Shown: positions 20,586-29,445, counted from the stretch's first letter. The stretch: DNA of 64,000 bases from Chloroflexota bacterium (GCA_023473795.1 JAMCYS010000127.1:1-64000); one strand, 5' to 3'. Notes: generated from the letters alone by a model not told the origin. Made by a program: numbers and translations.

Positions 20586-21610
20586 GCAAGGAGAACCGGC
20601 CACTGCTGGCCATCACCATCGGCGACCCGGCCGGCGTCGGTCCAGAAATCACCGCCAAAGCCCTGACCTGGGACGAGGTCTATAAGACCTGCCGCCCCCT
20701 CGTCATCGGCGATGCCGGTGTGATGCGTAAGGCCATTGAGATCTGCCAGAAGGACCTCAAAGTCAATGTCGTCGAGCGGCCAAGCGACGGGCTTTACCAG
20801 CTCGGCACGATGGACGTGCTCGACCTGCACAACATCGACGTTGCCCAGCTGCAGTACGGCCAGGTGAGCCCGATGTGTGGCAAGGCGGCGGTCGAGTACG
20901 TGCGCAAGGGCATCAAAATGGCCCAGGACGGCGAGGTGGATGGCATCGTTACCGCCCCGCTGAACAAGGAGTCGATGAACAAGGCCGGCTTCCACTATGC
21001 CGGCCATACCGAGATTCTCGGGGAGGCGACGGGCACCAAGGACTTCGCGATGATGCTGGTCGCCGGTAACCTGCGCATCGTTCACGTATCCACCCACGTC
21101 AGCCTGCGCCAGGCGATCGAGCGGTGCAAGAAACCCCGCGTGTTGGCCACGATCCGGCTCGCTTACAATGCCTGCCGCGAGCTGGGTGTAGAGAAGCCCC
21201 GTATTGCGGTGGCGGGTATCAACCCGCATGCCGGCGAGGATAGGCTGTTTGGCGACGAGGACGTGGACGAGATCCAGCCGGCGATCGAAGAAGCCCGCAA
21301 GGAAGGCATCGACGCCAGCGGCCCCTGGCCGCCGGACACCGTCTTCTGGCGTGCGCTCAAGGGACGCTTCGACGGGGTGGTGGCGCAGTACCACGACCAG
21401 GGCCACATCGCGGCCAAGGTGGCGGCGTTCGAGAAGGGCGTGAACACCACTTTAGGGCTGCCGATCATCCGCACCTCGGTGGACCACGGCACGTTCTTCC
21501 GCGAGGCCGGCCAGGGCACGGCCAACGAGGAGAGCCTCATCTATGCCATTCGCGTGGCCCACGCGCAGGCGTGCGTCCGCAAGGGCTACGACCCCTGTGC
21601 TATAGCCTAG
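20582..21610 (+). CDS. PdxA-family dehydrogenase, probably PdxA2-type (4-phospho-D-threonate/erythronate dehydrogenase)
   Basis: NAD-dependent decarboxylating dehydrogenase of 342 residues. Family signatures: ITIGDPAGVGPEITAKAL, VTAPLNKESMNKAGF, the metal-binding histidine region YAGHTEIL, INPHAGEDRLFG, and VAQYHDQGHIAAKV. PdxA itself acts in vitamin B6 synthesis, but translational coupling (GTGA) to a DUF1537 kinase is the hallmark of the PdxA2 group, which oxidises 4-phosphorylated tetronates. No other B6 genes are nearby. GTG 20582 follows GGGAGGA. The second assignment is inferred from context. Confidence 0.88.
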   Translation: MSKENRPLLAITIGDPAGVGPEITAKALTWDEVYKTCRPLVIGDAGVMRKAIEICQKDLKVNVVERPSDGLYQLGTMDVLDLHNIDVAQLQYGQVSPMCGKAAVEYVRKGIKMAQDGEVDGIVTAPLNKESMNKAGFHYAGHTEILGEATGTKDFAMMLVAGNLRIVHVSTHVSLRQAIERCKKPRVLATIRLAYNACRELGVEKPRIAVAGINPHAGEDRLFGDEDVDEIQPAIEEARKEGIDASGPWPPDTVFWRALKGRFDGVVAQYHDQGHIAAKVAAFEKGVNTTLGLPIIRTSVDHGTFFREAGQGTANEESLIYAIRVAHAQACVRKGYDPCAIA

Positions 21611-21636
21611 GCGGGCCAGCCGCCGTCCCGCTGCCA

Positions 21637-21672
21637 GAGAAAGCCCCCGAACTTCAGGTCGGGGGCTTTCTC
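21637..21672. terminator. Bidirectional intrinsic terminator between pdxA and the glycosyltransferase
   Basis: Perfect 14-bp inverted repeat GAGAAAGCCCCCGA / TCGGGGGCTTTCTC with an 8-base loop. The A/T flanks inside the stem give a U-rich 3' arm in both directions; the genes converge here. Confidence 0.9.
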
Positions 21673-21729
21673 GATAGGCTGAACGGTCGGAAGATAGTAG
21701 CGCCGCTTCCGTCCCCGGCCGGCGGCGGT

Positions 21730-22815
21730 CTAGCCGGCCAGCTTGTGGCCAGAGCGCAGCCAGCCTAGGTCATCGCGCCGCTGGGCATCCTCTCGTTCAA
21801 GGATGCGGGTGTAGGTGCGCAGATACGCTTGCGCCATCGCCCGGGCGCTGAAGCGCCGCTCCACGTAGGCGCGAATCGCCGTCGCATCCAGCCTGTCCGC
21901 ACGCTTGACCATCTCGGCCATTTCAGCCGTGTCGTTCACCAAGTAGCCGGACAACCCGTCGGCGATTATCTCCGGGGCCGCGCCCTGGCGAAAGGCGATG
22001 GCCGGCGTGCCGCACGCCATCGCCTCGACCAAGACGAGTCCGAACGGCTCGTTCCAGCGGATGGGGAAGAGCACGCAGCAGGCCCCGCGGAACAGCTCTC
22101 TCTTCAACATCGCGTCGGCCTCGCCTACGTACTGCACCAGGCGGCCGTCGATCAGCGGCGCCACTTCCGACCAGAAATACTCGTGGTCCTTGTCGTCTAC
22201 CTTGCCGGCCATTACCAGCTTCTTGCCCAGACGCTTCGCCACTTCGATGGCTTCAACCGGCCCCTTCTCTGGCGACATCCGGCTGAGAAACAGCATGAAG
22301 TCCTCTTTGGCGGCCTGGAATGGGAACGAATCCACGTCGATACCGTGATAGACGACCCCGGCAAAGCCAGGATACCGCTCCATGCCGGCGCGCGCCGCTT
22401 CGCTGGGGGTATTGAAGTGTCCGGTGTACTTGTCCCAAACGGCGCTCCCGTCCGGGGTAACAAGGTTGTGGACGGTAGTCAGCATGGGGGTAGGCGATAG
22501 CGGCTGCATGGCCATTGCCATTTCACCCGTGTGGTTGTGGACGATATCGAAGTCGGCCGCCGACTGCAATGCTGCGGCGACGTGCACGTAGTTGTACGGG
22601 GCTGGGTCTCTCACCCCTTCGGCCGTGCGCAGGCTGCGTTCGTAGCTGGCGAGCAGGTGCGCCTTGGTCTGTGAATCGCCGGACGCGGCCAGCGTCACCT
22701 GGTGGCCTAGTCTGACCAGTTCCTCAGTGAGGACGCTGACTACATACTCTATGCCACCGTAGGCGGGTGGCGGTACCCTCTCCCAGAGCGGGGCAACCTG
22801 CAAGATCTTCATCAT
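21730..22815 (-). CDS. GT4-family glycosyltransferase
   Basis: GT-B fold retaining glycosyltransferase of 361 residues. The N-terminal domain starts MMKILQVAPLWERVPPPAYGGIEYVV, typical of group 1 transferases that use nucleotide-sugar donors; the C-terminal domain holds FLSRMSPEKGPVEAIEVAKRLG, WNEPFGLVLVEAMACGTPAIAF (the conserved EX7E region) and the GAAPEIIADG segment. Acceptor and sugar cannot be told from sequence. Start at the ATG pair 22815/22812 after GGGGGTGGG; the ORF-track start at 22848 adds an unlikely extension. No other polysaccharide genes adjoin it. Confidence 0.85.
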   Translation of the reverse strand: MMKILQVAPLWERVPPPAYGGIEYVVSVLTEELVRLGHQVTLAASGDSQTKAHLLASYERSLRTAEGVRDPAPYNYVHVAAALQSAADFDIVHNHTGEMAMAMQPLSPTPMLTTVHNLVTPDGSAVWDKYTGHFNTPSEAARAGMERYPGFAGVVYHGIDVDSFPFQAAKEDFMLFLSRMSPEKGPVEAIEVAKRLGKKLVMAGKVDDKDHEYFWSEVAPLIDGRLVQYVGEADAMLKRELFRGACCVLFPIRWNEPFGLVLVEAMACGTPAIAFRQGAAPEIIADGLSGYLVNDTAEMAEMVKRADRLDATAIRAYVERRFSARAMAQAYLRTYTRILEREDAQRRDDLGWLRSGHKLAG

Positions 22816-22907
22816 CCCACCCCCTTCACCTTGCCTTGGCCCGGTCAAGCGTTCGCTGGCCCGGCTTTGCCTGGGCAGTGGTGAAGCATCCCTGTCTCAG
22901 AAGCGAT

Positions 22908-24053
22908 CTAGGACGACTCAGTCTTCGTCGGGGCCACTATCGGTCGTCGTAGCACGTCGCGCACGCCTTTGCGCGTGAGCATGCCCACAAGCCGGCCGCC
23001 GTCGACAACCGGCAGCGCCTCGATCTTGCGATTGTCCAGGTTTTCCACCAGCTCTCCCAGTGGTTCCTCTGGCGCGACCGTTTCCAGCGCGCCGGGTTGG
23101 CTCATGGCGCGGGCAGCCGGGGTGACCGCCCAATCCATCTCGGGGATGGCGCTGAGGCTCGAGCGGGTAAGAACGCCGACAAGGCTATTGTCATCCGTCA
23201 CAACCGGCACTGCCGCCAGATGATAAGGCTGCAGGATGCGGTCGAACGCGTCGCGCAAAGTTAGCGACGGTGCTATCGTGGGGTACTCCCGACTCATCGC
23301 CTGGCCCACGGCCACGCCTTTCAGCCGCTCGCGTACCGCGGCCTGGCGGTAGCTGCTGGAGGCGGTGCTGTGCAGAAACCAGCCGACGGCGATCAGCCAG
23401 ACGGCGCTGGCAATGGCGCCCTGCACCAAGAAATACACCCCTCCCAGAACGAGGGTGTAGGCAAACAGCCTGCCGACCCAGGCGGCGACCCGTGTGGCCA
23501 GCCAGCCGTTGCCGGAGACACCCCATACCACAGCCCGTAGAACGCGACCGCCGTCCATCGGATAGCCCGGGACGAGGTTGAACAGCGCTAGTAGCACGTT
23601 CATTTCGGCCAACCAGAGCGCTATACTGCCGGTGGAGGAGAAAGTCGCCCCCGCGTTCCTGGTCGCCACCCAGAACGCGCCGAACAATAAGCCAAGCGCT
23701 AAGCTTGACAGGGGTCCGGCGACGGCGATCCAGAACTCCTCTCGCGCTCTCTCCGCTTCCCGGGAGATCGAGGCCATGCCGCCCAGTATGAAGAGTGTGA
23801 TGCCTTCCACTTCGTAGCCAAGCCGTTTGGCCACGGCGGCGTGACTGAGTTCGTGAGCGAGCACCGAGAGGAAGAACAATACACTGGCGGTGCTGCCGGC
23901 GGCCCACTGCGGCCCGGCCGCAAGGGTGTGGCTGCGCAAGGGAAAGTAGAACGTCGCCAGGGACCAGGTGACTGCCGCGAAAATCAGGAACCAAGAGAAG
24001 TGGATTTGAATATCAATGCCGGACAAACGGACGACCTTGACGCTGCCTCGCAT
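22908..24053 (-). CDS. Site-2 protease family (M50) membrane metalloprotease with CBS domain pair
   Basis: Intramembrane zinc protease of 381 residues. Membrane helices surround the active-site motif AHELSHAAVAKRLG (HExxH) at about residue 66 and the second zinc-ligand motif NLVPGYPMDGGRVLRA at about 160. A pair of CBS domains fills about 245-370 (PTIAPSLTLRDAFDRIL; EALPVVDGGRLVGMLTRKGV), a known architecture in which adenine nucleotides probably tune activity. ATG 24053 follows AGGAGAG. Substrate unknown; no anti-sigma factor gene is adjacent. Confidence 0.9.
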   Translation of the reverse strand: MRGSVKVVRLSGIDIQIHFSWFLIFAAVTWSLATFYFPLRSHTLAAGPQWAAGSTASVLFFLSVLAHELSHAAVAKRLGYEVEGITLFILGGMASISREAERAREEFWIAVAGPLSSLALGLLFGAFWVATRNAGATFSSTGSIALWLAEMNVLLALFNLVPGYPMDGGRVLRAVVWGVSGNGWLATRVAAWVGRLFAYTLVLGGVYFLVQGAIASAVWLIAVGWFLHSTASSSYRQAAVRERLKGVAVGQAMSREYPTIAPSLTLRDAFDRILQPYHLAAVPVVTDDNSLVGVLTRSSLSAIPEMDWAVTPAARAMSQPGALETVAPEEPLGELVENLDNRKIEALPVVDGGRLVGMLTRKGVRDVLRRPIVAPTKTESS

Positions 24054-24134
24054 ATTCTCTCCTGCCAGCCATCAGGCAGTTAGCTTACTTGATTGCCTGT
24101 GCAGATAGTTCGCAGGATATATGCCAGTGACAGA

Positions 24135-24171
24135 CAAAGAGGGCCGGGACGTTGCGTCCCGGCCCTCTTTG
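24135..24171 (-). terminator. Terminator hairpin after the secreted protein gene (minus strand)
   Basis: Perfect 16-bp repeat CAAAGAGGGCCGGGAC / GTCCCGGCCCTCTTTG with a 5-base loop, 23 bases past the stop at 24195. It separates that gene from the site-2 protease gene. Confidence 0.85.
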
Positions 24172-24194
24172 AGGGCAGTGTGAAGGAAGCGCAG

Positions 24195-25355
24195 CTAGTT
24201 GTGAATGAAGTTTACGAACGGTACCTGGCGCTTGTCGTAACTGGAGCAGTCCTTGTCAGTGTACACGGTGACGCGATCGCTAGTCACCGTCGTACCGTTA
24301 TCGTCGTACACTTCCACCGTCCAGCTGTAGTCCATGAAGTTGTTCTCGCCGGATTGCAGCATCACGACGAAGACCCCAACCGGGTCGGGCCGCCACTCGC
24401 CGCCGGTAGGCCGCGAAATGATGGTGTAGCCGTCGCGACCAACCACCTTGACCCGCACCCCGTTCTTGCCGGAGCCATCCGGATTTAGGATCTTGCCTTC
24501 GATCCACTGGTTGCCGCAGTTGTTCTCATAGCGGACGCTGCCAGACTGGCTGTAGGTTACGGCCGGCCTGGGCGTCGCCGTGGGGGTCGGCGTTGAGGGC
24601 GGAGTCATGCCTGGCGGGTACTCGGGTGAAACGACGTCCGAGGCGAACATCCCGGCCTGCACCGAGACGTCGCCGCCGTTGGCAATGGTTACCTGGCCGG
24701 CGGCGGCCCAGGGCATGGCAACCTTCCATTGCTGGATCACGGCCCGCTGCAGGCGGATGGCGTAGTGGTTGCCGTTATCCACCACGGCCGACGTTGGCAG
24801 GCCAAAGAGCCGCATTGGGTCCGCTACGGAGAAGTAGACGGACTTGATGGCCGGGTTGGTGTCCAGCAACCCTTGCCGGGCCGCAACGACCTGGTTCCAG
24901 TTCTTGCCGGCGTCGAAAGTGCCCGCGTCCAGCGGCTTGGGCGTGGACTTGGAATTCGACAGCCAGTCATCCTTGCCTGACAAGGACATCTGGTCGAAGA
25001 CGTTGATGAAATCTACGCGCTGCTCGATAGGCTTCCACTGGAAGACGGCCTTCTGGAAGACCTGGGTCGTGAATCCGTCCCACATGAAGCGCCGGCTCAT
25101 CGGGTAGCCCACAATCTGGGTACCGCCCTGCCTCTGGAACTCGTCCCAGAAGGGCGCCCCATCGTTGTTGGTTACCGCGTAGCCGGCCGGACTGCTACCA
25201 GCGGGTTGGCCGTTGGTTTGGGTGAAAAAATGACCGTTGGCTATGGCATAGTCCCGCGCCGCCGTCTGCGCCTGGCCGAGCATCGGCGTGGCGCCCAGGA
25301 GCAGTGCGACAAGGACCACGACCACTACCGGTGAAAACTTGCGCAACTCTACCAT
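24195..25355 (-). CDS. Secreted protein of unknown function with Pro/Thr linker
   Basis: Not recognised as a named family. The 386 residues begin MVELRKF followed by a signal peptide (SPVVVVVLVALLLGATPMLGQAQT). The N-terminal region (about 30-235) includes FWDEFQRQGGTQIVGYPMSR and FTTQVFQKAVFQWKP, a segment resembling domains seen in Chloroflexota exported proteins (recollection only). A linker PPSTPTPTATPRPA leads to a C-terminal beta-rich domain (about 280-386: SGSVRYENNCGNQWIEGKIL, GVRVKVVGRDGY), possibly immunoglobulin-like. ATG 25355 with GGGAGGGG upstream, own promoter and terminator. Probably a surface or cell-wall protein. Confidence 0.75.
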   Translation of the reverse strand: MVELRKFSPVVVVVLVALLLGATPMLGQAQTAARDYAIANGHFFTQTNGQPAGSSPAGYAVTNNDGAPFWDEFQRQGGTQIVGYPMSRRFMWDGFTTQVFQKAVFQWKPIEQRVDFINVFDQMSLSGKDDWLSNSKSTPKPLDAGTFDAGKNWNQVVAARQGLLDTNPAIKSVYFSVADPMRLFGLPTSAVVDNGNHYAIRLQRAVIQQWKVAMPWAAAGQVTIANGGDVSVQAGMFASDVVSPEYPPGMTPPSTPTPTATPRPAVTYSQSGSVRYENNCGNQWIEGKILNPDGSGKNGVRVKVVGRDGYTIISRPTGGEWRPDPVGVFVVMLQSGENNFMDYSWTVEVYDDNGTTVTSDRVTVYTDKDCSSYDKRQVPFVNFIHN

Positions 25356-25423
25356 CCCCTCCCTCGCAATAATCAGGCGCGCCGGTCCCGTACGGCCGAT
25401 CGCCTGCCCCACCTAACGGCGCC

Positions 25424-25452
25424 ATTCTAGCACGGTCGACGCCGTGTCTCAA
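25424..25452 (-). promoter_or_regulatory. Promoter of the secreted protein gene (minus strand)
   Basis: Minus strand TTGAGA (25447-25452), 17 bases, TAGAAT (25424-25429); the ATG is about 70 bases downstream, so the ORF-track start at 25412 would sit almost on the transcription start. Confidence 0.8.
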
Positions 25453-25494
25453 TACAAGACCGTGAGTAGGAGGCAGTCAGTTGGCAGAACGAGT

Positions 25495-25530
25495 ATCGCC
25501 TCGCCCGTCTGACTAGACGGGCGAGGCGAT
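25495..25530. terminator. Long perfect hairpin downstream of the Xer recombinase gene
   Basis: 16-bp arms ATCGCCTCGCCCGTCT / AGACGGGCGAGGCGAT with loop GACT, 41 bases after the recombinase stop on the minus strand. T tracts beyond the stem are weak in both directions, so terminator is the likeliest but not certain role. Confidence 0.65.
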
Positions 25531-25571
25531 GTATGGTTACCTGCCGGTAATCTGCGTTCTGGGCCCAGATC

Positions 25572-26456
25572 CTAACGCGCCAGCGGGTGCGCTCGCTCCC
25601 ACTCTCGACGCAATCGTTCCGGGTTGATCTGGGTGTAGACTTGGGTTGAAGAGATACTCGCGTGGCCCATAATCTCCTGAACCGCCCTTAGCTCGGCGCC
25701 GCTGGAGATGAGGTGCGCGGCGAAGGAATGGCGAAGAACGTGAGGAGTGATGGACGATTCTATCTGGGCGCGCTTGGCGTAGCCTTTGATGATCAGCCAG
25801 AATCCCTGGCGCGTCAGTCGCTCACCCCGGTGATTGAGAAAGAGCGCGCCCTGGTCGGGCCGGCGCAGCAACTGCGGGCGGGCTTCCTGGGCGTACCGTT
25901 CCACCGCTGCCATTCGGTCGTAGCTCACAGGGATAATGCGTTCACGACCGCCACGTCCCGAGCAGCGAACGTTGCCCGGCTGCAGGTTGATATCGTCTAC
26001 GTCGAGGGAGACCAGTTCAGTCACCCGCATACCGGTGGCATACAGCAGTTCGAGCATGGCCCGGTCTCGGAGAGATTCCGGTCCGCTGGCCTCTTCCGTG
26101 GCGGCCAGTAACCTGTCGACTTCGCTAACCGAGATAGCGTGGGGCAAAGCGCGGCCTATCTTGGGAGAATCGAGGTCCTCCGTCGGGTCTTCTCGCAGCT
26201 CTCCTTTGGCCAAGAGGTAATGAAAGTACGAGCGGATGGCAGCTATCTTGCGGGCGACCGTGGTGGCCGCATAGCGCTTGTCCTTCAGGTCCAGAACGAA
26301 AGACAGGACCGTTTCCCGATCCACGGTGTCGCCTACCTGGCGCTCCGCGAACTCGGAGAACTGGGCCAGATCGTTGTGATAGGCGGCGATGGTGTTCTTG
26401 GAGAAACTCTTCTCCGTCGCCAGGAAACCGAGGAAGCCCTCTATGTCCAGCTGCAT
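25572..26456 (-). CDS. Tyrosine recombinase, XerC/XerD family
   Basis: Site-specific recombinase of 294 residues, the normal Xer length. The N-terminal core-binding SAM-like domain (about 1-90: FLGFLATEKSFSKNTIAAYHNDL) precedes the catalytic domain with Arg in ATGMRVTELVSL, HxxR in HVLRHSFAAHL, His in IMGHASISSTQ and the nucleophile Tyr in STQVYTQIN. The beta-hairpin lysine (usually GKG) is replaced: the sequence reads GRGGRERIIPV. Probably resolves chromosome dimers at dif, as no phage genes flank it. ATG 26456 with GGAGAGG upstream; the ORF-track start at 26522 lacks support. Confidence 0.88.
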   Translation of the reverse strand: MQLDIEGFLGFLATEKSFSKNTIAAYHNDLAQFSEFAERQVGDTVDRETVLSFVLDLKDKRYAATTVARKIAAIRSYFHYLLAKGELREDPTEDLDSPKIGRALPHAISVSEVDRLLAATEEASGPESLRDRAMLELLYATGMRVTELVSLDVDDINLQPGNVRCSGRGGRERIIPVSYDRMAAVERYAQEARPQLLRRPDQGALFLNHRGERLTRQGFWLIIKGYAKRAQIESSITPHVLRHSFAAHLISSGAELRAVQEIMGHASISSTQVYTQINPERLRREWERAHPLAR

Positions 26457-26641
26457 CAGCCTCTCCTTTCCGCACTGCCACCGGGCGGTCCCGGTCCCAC
26501 GGCGCGGCCCCAAGAGTAGCAATCCACGGCCAGGTTACCTCGGGGCCAGCGGGTCGAGCCTATTCTACACTCACCTAGCCGGAAAATCTAGTGCTTTGAG
26601 GGCCAATCTACATAATACCGTTCAGAGCCGAATCTGAGCGT

Positions 26642-26671
26642 TTGACTGGGTCCTGGTGCAGGCGGTAGGAT
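26642..26671 (+). promoter_or_regulatory. Promoter of the secreted glycosidase-like gene
   Basis: TTGACT (26642-26647), 18 bases, TAGGAT (26666-26671), about 30 bases ahead of the GTG start. Confidence 0.65.
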
Positions 26672-26699
26672 ATGCCCACAAGCTGCCGGGGGAGGGCCT

Positions 26700-28871
26700 G
26701 TGCCGACACGCGGAACAAGGTGGGTGGGTGCCACTCTGGCGTCGATACTCATTATCGCGACCCTGTTGCCCATGGTGGCCAACGGCCAGACTGCACCGGT
26801 TGAGGAGACGAGCGTCGCCGATCTCCTCCTGCCACCGAACTTCCGCTTCGGGCTCAGCCGAGCGAGCTTCGGCGCCGATGTGCAGCCCGGCTATCAGCAG
26901 GGGCTGAGCGCGCAGGCCGGTGCCTCCTGGAACCGCTGGCCACTATACTGGTATCTTGTCGAGAATGGCAAGGGTCTAGACTACTCCGCCTACGACCGCG
27001 CGGTCGCGGAAGACGCGATCAGGGGCACCAACCTCGACTTGGTACTGATGGGAACGCCGAAGGATTTCGCTCCAACCGGCAAACCGAAGCCCACGCCTGC
27101 GCCGCCCTCGCCAACGCCCGCGTCGCCCACGCTGACCGCCAGTGCGGCGATCCCTACTCCAGTGGCAGGCCAGACACCAGCGGCAGGGCCCAGCGAACCC
27201 GCCCAAGCCGCCGAGCCTCCCCCCTACTCACAGGCAGCGACGCCACCCAACCTGGACCAGCCGGTCTTTGCCGACGGCAGCGACAACCTGGCCCCGGGCA
27301 AGCAGATTAACCCCGACAACTACTGGGCTCGCTTTGTCAATAGCACGGTGCAGCGCTACCGGCCCGGGGGGGGCCTGAGCGCCGAAGGTCTGCTGCCCAA
27401 GGGCGTGGGCGTGCGCTACTGGGAGATCTGGAACGAGCCAGACGTGACCTTCTATTGGTCGGCCCGGGGACCCAACACGGAAGTGCGGGACTACTTCAGG
27501 TTACTCAAGGTGGCCTACTTGGCTGCCAAAGCGGCCGATCCGGAAGCTGTGCTAATCATAGGTGGTCTTAGTTACTGGGGCCGCGAAAGCTGGTTGGAGG
27601 ACCTGCTCAACGCCATTGCCGCCGATCCGGCCAGTGGTGCTCGCAACCAGTATTTCGACGTCATCGCCTGGCATGTGTACAGTCGGCCGCTGGACCTGTA
27701 CATCAGGGCCTCATGGACTCGCAAACTGCTGGCGGATCGCCATCTGGCCAACAAACAAGTCTGGATCAACGAGACCAACATCCCGGTCTGGGGGGACTCA
27801 ACCCCTGCCATGGTTGACCCAGGTAGCCACCGTGGCTCGCCTGAAGAACAGGCATCCTTCACACTGCAGGCTTACGCTTATGCCTTCGCCGGTGGCGCGG
27901 ACAAGGTGTTTACTTTCATGCTCTATGACGACTGTTGGCAGTGGGGCGAGCACTACGGGCTGGTCCGCAATCCTCCCGGCCCGTACAAGATCGATGATTG
28001 TGCGGCGGACGGGCGGCCGCGTCCCGGCTACGCCGCCTACAAGGTGGCCGCGGCCTACTTGCGCGACATCAAATCGAGCCGGCTGTTCACGGCGGGGCCG
28101 GATGGCAAGGCCAACGTGGCTACGTTTGAGGTTGATGGCGGTCTGCGAGTCATCGTGGCCTGGAACAAGTCGTCCAGCGCCTTCAGTGTCGACTTACCGC
28201 TGACCAGGCCAGCGCTACTGGTTGACCAAAGCGGCGCCACCCTGCTGGTGCGGCCCAACAACAAGGGCGCCTACACGCTCAACCTGCCTCCGGCGACGGA
28301 CAACGATGCCCCCTCCGGGGAACCGCCGAACTTCATCGTCGGCGGCAGAACCTACGTCCTGGTGGAACTGGCGGACGCGCCGGCGAGCGGGCAGTTGATC
28401 AACGGCGGCTTCGAAATGCAGCCCCGCTTCGCCGCCTGGATCACCGAGGGTTCGCCGCCGATGCTCGCTCCCTTGTCGCGGACCGGCCGCTACGCCGCCA
28501 GCCTCAAGGTGAGCCCGCCGGTTGGTGGAATCTCGCAGATGCGACAGAGCATCATCGTCCCCGCGGACGGCAAGCCGTTACTGACCTTCTCCTATGCCAT
28601 CTTCACGGCACAGTCCAGGGGCTTGGCAGAGCAGCGCCAGTCCACGTTCAAGGTCACGGCGCGGGCGCCCGGCGAGCCGGAAAAGGCGTTGCTGATGGAG
28701 ACGTTGGGCACGGACTGGGTGACGCGGCGGCTGGATCTCAGATCTTACGCCGGCAAGGTGCTAACGATCACATTCACAGTCGCCGGCCAGGAGGAGGCGT
28801 TCACGGCCTTTGTCGACAATGTGAGCCTATCCACTTACCAGATCTACCTACCACTAGTGCCTAAAAAGTAG
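26700..28871 (+). CDS. Secreted clan GH-A glycoside hydrolase-like protein with C-terminal carbohydrate-binding-like domain
   Basis: 723 residues. Signal peptide about 1-30 (LASILIIATLLPMVANGQ). A TIM-barrel domain of clan GH-A (GH5/GH39-like): YWEIWNEPD at about 238 supplies the acid/base Glu, and QVWINETNIPVWG at about 354 a probable nucleophile Glu. A Pro/Ala/Thr-rich stretch (about 123-180) interrupts the barrel. The C-terminal third has a beta-sandwich resembling CBM4/9-type modules (LINGGFEMQPRFAAW ... FVDNVSLS) and ends IYLPLVPKK. GTG 26700 with GGGGGAGGG. Substrate unknown; probably a plant-type or exopolysaccharide glycan. Confidence 0.78.
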   Translation: MPTRGTRWVGATLASILIIATLLPMVANGQTAPVEETSVADLLLPPNFRFGLSRASFGADVQPGYQQGLSAQAGASWNRWPLYWYLVENGKGLDYSAYDRAVAEDAIRGTNLDLVLMGTPKDFAPTGKPKPTPAPPSPTPASPTLTASAAIPTPVAGQTPAAGPSEPAQAAEPPPYSQAATPPNLDQPVFADGSDNLAPGKQINPDNYWARFVNSTVQRYRPGGGLSAEGLLPKGVGVRYWEIWNEPDVTFYWSARGPNTEVRDYFRLLKVAYLAAKAADPEAVLIIGGLSYWGRESWLEDLLNAIAADPASGARNQYFDVIAWHVYSRPLDLYIRASWTRKLLADRHLANKQVWINETNIPVWGDSTPAMVDPGSHRGSPEEQASFTLQAYAYAFAGGADKVFTFMLYDDCWQWGEHYGLVRNPPGPYKIDDCAADGRPRPGYAAYKVAAAYLRDIKSSRLFTAGPDGKANVATFEVDGGLRVIVAWNKSSSAFSVDLPLTRPALLVDQSGATLLVRPNNKGAYTLNLPPATDNDAPSGEPPNFIVGGRTYVLVELADAPASGQLINGGFEMQPRFAAWITEGSPPMLAPLSRTGRYAASLKVSPPVGGISQMRQSIIVPADGKPLLTFSYAIFTAQSRGLAEQRQSTFKVTARAPGEPEKALLMETLGTDWVTRRLDLRSYAGKVLTITFTVAGQEEAFTAFVDNVSLSTYQIYLPLVPKK

Positions 28872-28902
28872 GCAAGACCGTGGTGAGCGAGCGAGGCAAA
28901 GT

Positions 28903-29445
28903 CTAGGAAAAGAAGGAGAAGATCGCCGGCACGCCGCTGGGGAACCAGAGGCTTAGGGAGTGTTGCAGAACGGGCGCGCACAGAGCCACCAGCGGCAACA
29001 CATTGGAGCCCTTGGTCGCGCCGGCAAGCGCGGTGCGTAGGGGATCCGAGTCGGGCCAAGGAACGGCGAGCAGGAAACCGAGGATAATGGTTGCCATGCA
29101 GGCCACGCCCAACCCGGTTAGCAGGCCGACGGCAGCGCCCGCGCTGTTGTCCATGATGCCCAAGCTCAACACGCGCATCGTTGGATACACTCGCCGGATG
29201 ACCCAGCCAAGGAACAGACTGGCCCAGAGGAACACGAGCAGGAAACCAACGGCCGCCCGGGGCGTGGCGTCAGCGCTGAAGAACCAGCTAAGCCATCTGC
29301 CCACGAGCAGATGATACTGCGCCGCCAGCACCAGCGAAAGATAGACGGCGCCGAGGTTGACAGCCTGGCGGAGGAAGCCCTGCGTGTAGCCCACGCAGGT
29401 GAATGTGGCGACAACGGTCACAAGTACTAGGTCTAAGGCGTTCAC
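28903..29445 (-). CDS. CvpA family membrane protein
   Basis: 180-residue integral membrane protein with four hydrophobic segments (about 5-25, 30-50, 63-85, 100-128). The start NALDLVLVTVVATFTCVGYTQGFLRQAVNLGAVYLSLVLA has the CvpA-family pattern (D near the first helix, then G-x-x-x-G-F). Family members are linked to colicin V export and envelope functions; the molecular role is not settled. GTG 29445 with AAGGAG nine bases upstream. It lies 39 bases after the miniprotein gene and converges with the glycosidase gene. Confidence 0.75.
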   Translation of the reverse strand: MNALDLVLVTVVATFTCVGYTQGFLRQAVNLGAVYLSLVLAAQYHLLVGRWLSWFFSADATPRAAVGFLLVFLWASLFLGWVIRRVYPTMRVLSLGIMDNSAGAAVGLLTGLGVACMATIILGFLLAVPWPDSDPLRTALAGATKGSNVLPLVALCAPVLQHSLSLWFPSGVPAIFSFFS

